Source: an uncultured Lysobacter sp.
GTDB lineage: Bacteria; Pseudomonadota; Gammaproteobacteria; Xanthomonadales; Xanthomonadaceae
Direction: 5' to 3'
DNA: 6,362 bases
NCBI GenBank assembly: GCA_902805755.1
Contig: CADCUA010000499.1
Location: 1-6,362, forward strand
A program made the translations under genes and the position numbers. Below the pieces are notes generated by a model, which was given only the letters and a program-made list of their open reading frames with translations, was not told the origin of the DNA and made no database searches. Positions 1 to 5,221 of the stretch are shown one piece after another (the stretch's first letter is position 1; the number at the start of each line of letters is the position of its first letter).

Positions 1-43
1 GGGTCAGGATCCCCTGTCGTGCACCACCACCGGTTGCGCTCAT
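1..43 (-). CDS. pilZ: Type IV pilus assembly protein PilZ, N-terminal fragment (3' part outside window)
   Basis: Only 14 complete codons are visible; they read MSATGGGARQGILT. The stretch ARQGIL matches my recollection of the conserved N-terminus of PilZ proteins from Xanthomonas and Pseudomonas, and a pilZ gene directly after holB is a known arrangement in those groups. The ATG at 43-41 shares four bases (ATGA) with the holB TGA stop. A strong Shine-Dalgarno-like sequence, GGGAGGAA, lies about seven bases upstream inside the end of holB. PilZ of this subfamily is a small cytoplasmic protein needed for type IV pilus biogenesis; it interacts with PilB and FimX and generally does not bind c-di-GMP itself. 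The domain that would prove identity is off the window, so the call rests on the first residues, the ribosome site and the gene order. Confidence 0.82.
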   Translation of the reverse strand, partial: MSATGGGARQGILT

Positions 44-1020
44 CGCCGCCTTCCTCCCGCGGCCGTGCCGCTCGACTCTGTCCCGCCATGGCTGCTACGC
101 CAGGCCATCAATAATTCCACGATCGCCAGGTCCGCACGCACGGTGGTACGCAACATCTCGCGCGTGCGGTTCGCCCGGTCGAACCAGGCGGCCAGACTGC
201 GCGTGCGTCGCGGGTCGGTCAAGCGCGAAGCTTCGACCACGGCCAGGTCCGCCGCATGGCTCAAGCGCTGATGGACCTGCTCGTCGGCCGCCCAACGCTG
301 GGCTGTCTCGACCGGTGCAGCTTCGCCGCGCGCCACCCGCGCGAGATCGTTCGCCACCTCGCGGCGCAGCACCAGCCCCCCGCCCTGCAACCACTCATTC
401 GCGAGCCCGGGATGACCGCGCGCTGCGGACAGTGCTTCGCGCGCCGCGGCGTCCGCATGCCCCTGCGCCTGCAGCCAGGCAAGCGACTCTGACTCCGGCG
501 GAAGCGTGAACAGCACCCGCTGGCAGCGGCTGCGGATGGTCGCCGACAGACGGGCCGGGTGCGCGCTGACGAGCCACAGGTATCGGCCCGGAACGGGTTC
601 TTCCAGCGTCTTCAGCAGCGCATTGGAGGCGGCCTGGTTGATCGCATCCGCGGGTTCGATGATGGCGATCTGCGCACCGCCGTACTGCGGTGTCAGCGCG
701 AATTGCTCCGACAGCCGACGGATCTGGTCGATGACGATCTCGGTGCGCATCCGCGTGCCTTCCTTGTTCGGCACGAACGACACACGGTGGAAATCCGGGT
801 GTGTACCGGCTGCAAACAACTGGCAGCCGCGACAACGGCCGCAGGCGCTGGCGCCCTCGGGCCGCTCGCACAGCAGGCGTGCGGCGAGGCGCTCGGCAAC
901 GGCGGCCTTGCCCAGGTGCTCAGGACCAGCGAACAGCAGGCCGTGGCCCAGTCGCCCGGCGTCGATGGACGCGACCACCTGCTCGTGCACACGCTGCTGC
1001 CAGGGCGCGAGCGGTGTCAT
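40..1020 (-). CDS. holB: DNA polymerase III subunit delta'
   Basis: The 326-residue protein is the delta' subunit of the clamp loader that places the beta sliding clamp on primed DNA. Its length fits the family (E. coli HolB is 334 residues). The AAA+ fold is recognisable. A degenerate Walker A, GPEHLGKA, sits at residues 32-39: the lysine is kept but the following Ser/Thr is Ala, as expected for a subunit that does not hydrolyse ATP. A zinc module has cysteines 51, 60, 63 and 66. The block DAINQAASNALLKTLEEP is at about 125-142, and the SRC motif at 164-166 is the region that supplies a trans-acting arginine to a neighbouring clamp-loader ATPase. The start ATG at 1020 overlaps the tmk stop as ATGA, and the TGA stop overlaps the pilZ start in the same way, so translation is probably coupled. 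The C-terminal tail after about residue 308 is Gly/Arg/Ser rich and looks unstructured. Confidence 0.96.
   Translation of the reverse strand: MTPLAPWQQRVHEQVVASIDAGRLGHGLLFAGPEHLGKAAVAERLAARLLCERPEGASACGRCRGCQLFAAGTHPDFHRVSFVPNKEGTRMRTEIVIDQIRRLSEQFALTPQYGGAQIAIIEPADAINQAASNALLKTLEEPVPGRYLWLVSAHPARLSATIRSRCQRVLFTLPPESESLAWLQAQGHADAAAREALSAARGHPGLANEWLQGGGLVLRREVANDLARVARGEAAPVETAQRWAADEQVHQRLSHAADLAVVEASRLTDPRRTRSLAAWFDRANRTREMLRTTVRADLAIVELLMAWRSSHGGTESSGTAAGGRRR
51..58 (-). promoter_or_regulatory. Ribosome binding site of pilZ
   Basis: The minus strand reads GGGAGGAA here, seven bases before the ATG at 43. It is the best Shine-Dalgarno match seen in the window and lies inside the last codons of holB. 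It supports the pilZ start. It also suggests pilZ can recruit ribosomes on its own as well as through the ATGA overlap. Confidence 0.6.
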
Positions 1021-1670
1021 TGAACGCCCTCCCGGTGCGCATCGAGCACGGCCACCGCCTGCGCCGCGACAGCCTTGGCTGACTGCGACGCGTCGATCAC
1101 ATGGAAACGATCGGCGTGCTGCTCGGCGCGGCGCAGATACGCCGCGCGCACGGTTTCGAAGAATTCCTCGCGCTCGGCCTCGATGCGGTCGAGTGCGCCG
1201 CGGTTACCGATGCGCGCGCGGCCGACGGCCACGGATACATCGAGCAGCAGTGTTACCGCAGGCTCGATCCGGACGATGCGTCGCTCCAGCTCGGCGATCA
1301 GCGCAAGGTCGCCACCACGCGCCGCGCCCTGGTACACGTGGCTGGCGTCGGTGAACCGATCGCTGATCACCCACGCGCCCCGCTCCAGCGCCGGCCCGAT
1401 AACGGTTTCCACCAGCTGCGCGCGTGCCGCGAACATCAACAGCAACTCCGCCGATGCGCAGGGCGCCTCGTTCGTGGCTTCGAGCAGGATCGCGCGGATG
1501 CGCTCGGCCAGCGGCGTACCACCCGGCTCGCGCGTGCACACCACTTCGGCGCCCGAGGCTTCCAGCGATGCGCGCAGCGCCGCCATCACCGTGGACTTGC
1601 CTGCGCCTTCGCCGCCTTCGAGGCTGATGAGTCGCGGCGGCCTGACGAGCGCGGGGCGTTGTTCGCTCAC
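1017..1670 (-). CDS. tmk: Thymidylate kinase (dTMP kinase)
   Basis: This 217-residue cytoplasmic enzyme phosphorylates dTMP to dTDP with ATP, the step shared by the salvage and de novo routes to dTTP. The P-loop GGEGAGKST is at residues 19-27. The dTMP-binding segment TREPGGTPLAERIR starts at 46, and the DRF motif followed by TDAS is at 104-110. YQG is at 113-115, and a LID region with several arginines (R151, R153, R157, R162) covers about 150-166. The P-loop has no Arg after its acidic residue while the LID is arginine rich, which is the bacterial type II pattern of E. coli Tmk. The usual YQGGGRG reads YQGAARGG here, a mild variation. The start is GTG at 1670, sharing GTGA with the mltG stop; no strong Shine-Dalgarno is seen, so coupled re-initiation is likely. 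The stop shares ATGA with holB. Confidence 0.97.
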   Translation of the reverse strand: MSEQRPALVRPPRLISLEGGEGAGKSTVMAALRASLEASGAEVVCTREPGGTPLAERIRAILLEATNEAPCASAELLLMFAARAQLVETVIGPALERGAWVISDRFTDASHVYQGAARGGDLALIAELERRIVRIEPAVTLLLDVSVAVGRARIGNRGALDRIEAEREEFFETVRAAYLRRAEQHADRFHVIDASQSAKAVAAQAVAVLDAHREGVQ

Positions 1671-2722
1671 TGCGAGGTCTTGGTCTGCGCGGCGCGGTAG
1701 TTGCGCAGATAGCGCGCCACGTTCGCCTGGTGCTCATCGAGCGTGCGCGCGAACAGGTGCCGGCCACTGCCGTCGCCGACCGCCACGAAGTACAGCGCTT
1801 CGCCGGGCGCGGGCTTGGCGACTGCGTTGAGCGCGTCCGCGCCGGGCAGTGCGATCGGTGTGGGCGGAAGGCCGGCGCGCGTGTAGGTGTTGTACGGCGT
1901 GTCAGTGAGCAGGTCGCGCTTGCGGATGTTGCCGTCGTAGCTCGCCCCCAGGCCGTAGATGACGGTGGGATCCGTCTGCAGGCGCATGCCGATCTTCAGG
2001 CGACGCTCGAACAATCCGGCGATCTGTGGCCGCTCCGCGGCGACGCCCGTTTCCTTCTCGACGATGGACGCGAGCACCAGCATCTCCTCCGGCGACTTCA
2101 GCACCGTGGCGGCATGCCGGCGCGCCCATGCCTCGGCAAGCGCTTTTTCCATCGCGGCATGCGCGCGCTTGAGGACGTCGAGGTCGCTGTCGCCGGTCGT
2201 GTAGACATAGGTTTCCGGCAGGAAGCGGCCTTCCGGATGCTGCCCAGGCTTGCCCAGCGCCCTCATCAACTGCGCTTCGCCAAGGTCCGCGGTTTCCTGT
2301 TCCAGCGGCTGGGCACGTGCAAGCGCCGCGCGCAGTTCGCGGATGTTCCAGCCCTCCACAATCGTGAAGCGTCGTTGCAGCACGCGCCCATCGCGCATCG
2401 CGGTCAGCAGGTCGCGCGGTGTCATGCCGGGCTCCAGCGGGTATTCACCCACCTGCAACCGGCCCGCGGCGCCCAGTTGTCGCGCGAGGCCACGCCATTC
2501 AAGCGTCTGTCCGTCCGTCACGCCCAGATCGCGTAGCTTGCGAACGACGATCGGAAGCGAATCGCCCGGCTTCACCACCACCGCCTCGCCCGCTTCGATG
2601 CCCGACAGTGGCGCGTCGGCGAAGCTCGTATATCGCTGCCAGCCCCAGAGCGCGAGTGCGCCGAGCGCCAGCAGCAGGAACAGTGAGAACCCACCGGAAC
2701 GGGATTTGCGCTTACGGCTCAC
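1667..2722 (-). CDS. mltG: Endolytic murein transglycosylase MltG (YceG family)
   Basis: MltG cuts nascent peptidoglycan glycan strands internally at the inner membrane and influences glycan strand length. With the chosen start it has 351 residues (E. coli MltG has 340). The N-terminus is basic (MSRKRKSRSGG), followed by one membrane segment at about 12-28, giving a type II topology with the catalytic part in the periplasm. A LysM-like region covers about 46-115. The YceG domain contains the catalytic-site motif SIVEKETG, with Glu222 aligning to the E. coli catalytic Glu218, then MRLQTDPTVIYG at 246-257 and YNTYTRAGLPPTPIALPGA at 277-295. The frame stays open upstream to an ATG at 2821. I prefer GTG at 2722 because AGGGAG lies five bases before it and the membrane anchor then sits at the N-terminus; the extra 33 residues would lie inside pabC. 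It overlaps pabC by 11 bases and tmk by four. Confidence 0.95.
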   Translation of the reverse strand: MSRKRKSRSGGFSLFLLLALGALALWGWQRYTSFADAPLSGIEAGEAVVVKPGDSLPIVVRKLRDLGVTDGQTLEWRGLARQLGAAGRLQVGEYPLEPGMTPRDLLTAMRDGRVLQRRFTIVEGWNIRELRAALARAQPLEQETADLGEAQLMRALGKPGQHPEGRFLPETYVYTTGDSDLDVLKRAHAAMEKALAEAWARRHAATVLKSPEEMLVLASIVEKETGVAAERPQIAGLFERRLKIGMRLQTDPTVIYGLGASYDGNIRKRDLLTDTPYNTYTRAGLPPTPIALPGADALNAVAKPAPGEALYFVAVGDGSGRHLFARTLDEHQANVARYLRNYRAAQTKTSQ

Positions 2723-3623
2723 GGAGACTCCCTGACTGGGTGGGACTGGAAAATGCGGGATGTTCGGACGCAAGCCGGGCGCGGAGTGCGACGACCCCGG
2801 GGTGGAGTGGCCAGTGCACATCGCCCAGGCGGGCGACCGGCAGGATACCGCGCACGGCGTTGCACACGAACAGGCTCTCGGCGCTGGCTACGTCGGCAGT
2901 CGGGATCCGCGCTTGCCGCGCCTGCAATGCATCGATTGCCCATGCTCGGCACACACCTGCGACGCCGCAGCGATCGACCTGCGGCGTGAGCCACTCCCCG
3001 TCGCGCAAGACGAACAGATTGGCCGCGGTGGCGCTGACGACGTCCCCCTCGAGACTGCACACCAGCCCCTCGTGGATTCCGGGGTCAGACCATTCGTTGC
3101 GCGCCATGACCTGCTCAAGGCGATTGCAATGCTTGATCCCCGCCAGCAGGGGCTGCAGCGCGAGGCGGGTTTCGCACCATCGCAGCACGATGCCTTCGGG
3201 CGGCGTGACCGGAACCTCATGGCGAGACAGGGCCCACGTTGGGACGCCGCCGGCCGCGGCCGCGTAGCCCCGTCCGCCGCGACCGCGTGTCACCTGCAAT
3301 CTCAGCACCCCCCCTCCGCCCGCGAGCAGCCCCATCGCCTGCTCGATCACCAACGCTTCGGGTGGCAATGACAACCCGAGGCGGTGCGCACCAGCCGCAA
3401 GACGCCCCCAGTGTCGCTCCCACCAGGGCAGCGCACCGCAATGCGCGCGCATTGTTTCGAACACGCCGTCGCCATAGGCGAAGCCACGGTCATCGGTCGC
3501 AAGCACGTCCACCCTGCACTCGCCTTCGAACAGCACACGTTGGACCTCGGCAGCAGCGCGCGCGGACTGGCTCACCCCGGCCGTGCTCGCCTCGCTGTCG
3601 GGCCGACGGCTGCCGGTACTCAT
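2712..3623 (-). CDS. pabC: Aminodeoxychorismate lyase (fold-type IV PLP enzyme)
   Basis: PabC converts 4-amino-4-deoxychorismate to p-aminobenzoate and pyruvate, using pyridoxal phosphate, for folate synthesis. Class IV aminotransferase/lyase features are clear: DDRGFAYGDGVFET at 44-57, the RGRGGRGY stretch at 113-120, the PLP lysine Lys164 in AGIKHCNRLEQV, and ATAANLF at 198-204. The lysine context closely matches E. coli PabC (AGIKHLNRLEQV). One residue is odd: the class IV signature has Glu five residues before the Asn of NLF, but here it is Ser197 (codon AGC at 3035-3033). The start is ambiguous. ATG at 3623 shares ATGA with the pabB stop and gives 303 residues. GTG at 3536 is preceded by GAGG at 8-base spacing and gives 274 residues, closer to E. 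coli PabC (269), and recognisable homology begins only near there. The stop TAA lies within the start of mltG (11-base overlap). A related D-amino acid or branched-chain aminotransferase is less likely next to pabB. Confidence 0.9.
   Translation of the reverse strand: MSTGSRRPDSEASTAGVSQSARAAAEVQRVLFEGECRVDVLATDDRGFAYGDGVFETMRAHCGALPWWERHWGRLAAGAHRLGLSLPPEALVIEQAMGLLAGGGGVLRLQVTRGRGGRGYAAAAGGVPTWALSRHEVPVTPPEGIVLRWCETRLALQPLLAGIKHCNRLEQVMARNEWSDPGIHEGLVCSLEGDVVSATAANLFVLRDGEWLTPQVDRCGVAGVCRAWAIDALQARQARIPTADVASAESLFVCNAVRGILPVARLGDVHWPLHPGVVALRARLASEHPAFSSPTQSGSLREP
2728..2733 (-). promoter_or_regulatory. Ribosome binding site of mltG
   Basis: The minus strand reads AGGGAG here, five bases before the GTG at 2722. 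It lies inside the last codons of pabC. It decides the mltG start against the in-frame ATG at 2821, which would bury the membrane anchor behind a 33-residue polar leader. Confidence 0.6.
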
Positions 3624-4966
3624 CCCAGCGCCCGCAACATGCCGCGGGCCTTTGCACGCGTTTCATCGAGCTCGCGCTGCGGATCGGAATCAGCCACGAT
3701 GCCCGCGCCGGTGCGGAACCTGAGCGCCTGCCCTTCGAGCTCCGCGCTGCGGATCAGGATGTTGAAGTCCATGTCACCGTCGCGATTGAGCCACCCCATC
3801 GCACCGGTGTAGGCGCCGCGCCCTTCGCGCTCCAGCTCGGAAATGATCTGCATGCACCGGACTTTCGGGCAGCCGGTGATCGTGCCGCCCGGAAACACCG
3901 CACGCAGCACATCGCCCGGAGAAATCCCGTCGCGCAGGATGCCGCGCACGTTGCTGACGATGTGGTGCACATGGGCGTAGCTTTCCACGGTCATCAGCTC
4001 GTCGACTTCCACCGTGCCCGGTTTGCACACGCGTCCCAGGTCGTTGCGCTCGAGGTCGATGAGCATCACGTGCTCGGCCCGCTCTTTCGGGTGACCGACC
4101 AGCTCCCGCACGCGCAGGCCGTCGTCATCACCGGGGCTGCGCGGACGCGTGCCTGCGATCGGCCGCGTTTCCACCACGTTGCCGCGCACGGATACCAGTC
4201 GCTCCGGCGAGGCGCTCACCACGGCCCAGCCTTCACCCGCGAACACGCCTGCGAATGGCGCGGGATTATGTTCGCGGAGCCGCTGGAAAAGCGCCGCCGG
4301 CGCGGGCGCGGCGTCGAACTGCGCACGCCAGCCACGCGACAGATTCACCTGGAACACGTCGCCCGCGCGCAGGTATTCGATCACGCGCTCGACGCCGGCG
4401 ATGAAGCGGGCCGGCTCGTCTTCGTCGATCGCTTGCGGCGACACCCAAGGGGCTGACACGCCCTGCTTTTGCAGCCGCTCGATGTCGGCTGCAATCGACG
4501 CCAGCAACTGCTCATGCCCGGCCTCGGCGACCGCGATACACCGTCCATTCGAACGATCGCGCAACACTGCCGCCGGGCAACGCAGCGCCGCCGCCAGCGG
4601 CAGGCTTCCAGGCGCCGACGGCAGGCGCAATACCGGCTCGACTTCGGCCGCCATTTCGTAACCCAGGAATACCGCCCAACCGCCTCGGAACGGCAGGTCG
4701 TGCGCGGCGGACGTGCAGCGTTCGTTCCGCCACTGCAGGTCGAGCACATCAAGAAACGCGCCCGCCATCGTTACGTCGCGCTCGTCGCGAACGATGCGGT
4801 CGGCATCGAGCCGAACCGAGCGACCGTCCGCAACCAGCAACAGGTCCCAGCGGCCGTGGACAGTGCCGCTCGCTGCGGACTCGAACAACGCGGGATAACG
4901 CGCGGATGCCAGGCGGTGCAGGTCCAAGAGGTCGAAATCACCGGGGAGAGCGCGTGTCAGATGCAT
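3620..4966 (-). CDS. pabB: Aminodeoxychorismate synthase component I
   Basis: PabB, with the glutaminase PabA, aminates chorismate at C4 to aminodeoxychorismate, the substrate of the adjacent pabC product. The 448-residue protein (E. coli PabB is 453) has an N-terminal anthranilate-synthase-I-like domain with LFESAASG at 28-34 and HGRWDLLLV at about 37-45. A chorismate-binding domain runs from about 184 to the end. In it are GDVFQVNLS (202-210), SASPERLVS (251-259), PIAGTRPR (269-276), HVMLIDLERNDLGRV (299-313), SYAHVHHIVS (329-338), FPGGTITGCPK (358-368), GAYTGAMGW (384-392) and RELDETRAKA (431-440). Residue 271 is Ala (codon GCA at 4156-4154) where E. coli PabB has catalytic Lys274. TrpE has Ala there too, so the PabB call leans on the pabC neighbour and on length. 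ATG at 4966 is chosen: it begins where homology begins, and third-position GC is lower in the upstream in-frame extension to GTG 5071. The Shine-Dalgarno is weak (GGGA, eight bases upstream). The stop shares ATGA with pabC. Confidence 0.88.
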   Translation of the reverse strand: MHLTRALPGDFDLLDLHRLASARYPALFESAASGTVHGRWDLLLVADGRSVRLDADRIVRDERDVTMAGAFLDVLDLQWRNERCTSAAHDLPFRGGWAVFLGYEMAAEVEPVLRLPSAPGSLPLAAALRCPAAVLRDRSNGRCIAVAEAGHEQLLASIAADIERLQKQGVSAPWVSPQAIDEDEPARFIAGVERVIEYLRAGDVFQVNLSRGWRAQFDAAPAPAALFQRLREHNPAPFAGVFAGEGWAVVSASPERLVSVRGNVVETRPIAGTRPRSPGDDDGLRVRELVGHPKERAEHVMLIDLERNDLGRVCKPGTVEVDELMTVESYAHVHHIVSNVRGILRDGISPGDVLRAVFPGGTITGCPKVRCMQIISELEREGRGAYTGAMGWLNRDGDMDFNILIRSAELEGQALRFRTGAGIVADSDPQRELDETRAKARGMLRALG

Positions 4967-5221
4967 GGCTACAGTCCCGTGAAAACGCGCCGCACCGGCC
5001 GCCGCTGCAGGTGCGCGGTTTGTCGCAACATCGACCGGACACGGCCATTCGCGGTCATCCGAATCACTCACGCACCGACGGCGGAACCGATCAAGTGCGC
5101 GAAGCGCACCGGGCGCATCTTCTTCGCCTCAAGTAACGTGCGGCGTCTTACCAACTGCAGGTCGATCGAGGGTGCGCGCTCCGCTGCCGTTGCCAAGAAC
5201 GCGCGTCGCAAGCCAGTGCAA
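4967..5221. other. 255-base intergenic region between fabF and pabB
   Basis: This is the only sizeable gap in an otherwise overlapping operon. I find no convincing Rho-independent terminator after fabF: there is no GC hairpin followed by a T run on the minus strand. I also see no clear -35/-10 pair, although a promoter with a degenerate consensus could sit here. It contains the in-frame GTG at 5071 that would lengthen PabB by 35 residues, a 16-codon ORF at 5068-5118 on the minus strand, and a perfect small inverted repeat at 5095-5109. The gap suggests that pabB and the downstream genes may have their own promoter, separate from fabF. That is inference from spacing only. Confidence 0.5.
5095..5109. 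repeat. Perfect 6-bp inverted repeat with 3-base loop
   Basis: The plus strand reads GTGCGC, GAA, GCGCAC; the minus-strand transcript reads GTGCGC UUC GCGCAC. The stem is GC rich and complete, but no T run follows on either strand, so it does not look like an intrinsic terminator. It lies in the fabF-pabB gap, about 130 bases before the pabB ATG. Short perfect palindromes of this size are not rare in GC-rich DNA. Confidence 0.35.

Noticed and set aside
127..144. HolB degenerate helix block considered as an unusual insertion
   Set aside because: The DAINQAASNALLKTLEEP-like block is the normal AAA+ conserved region of delta' and is placed as expected.
506..1354. Plus-strand open frame of 282 codons opposite holB and tmk
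   Set aside because: Shadow of two conserved genes; the composition is typical of antisense translation in GC-rich DNA.
2723..2821. Longer MltG beginning at ATG 2821
   Set aside because: The extra 33 residues are polar, lie inside the pabC coding sequence and displace the membrane anchor from the N-terminus, while GTG 2722 has a good ribosome site.
3239..4456. Plus-strand open frame of 405 codons opposite pabB and pabC
   Set aside because: Same reason: Arg-rich composition, no motif, and full overlap with conserved catalytic regions on the other strand.
5095..5109. Inverted repeat considered as an intrinsic terminator for fabF
   Set aside because: The stem is only 6 bp, no T run follows on either strand, and it lies more than 110 bases after the fabF stop.
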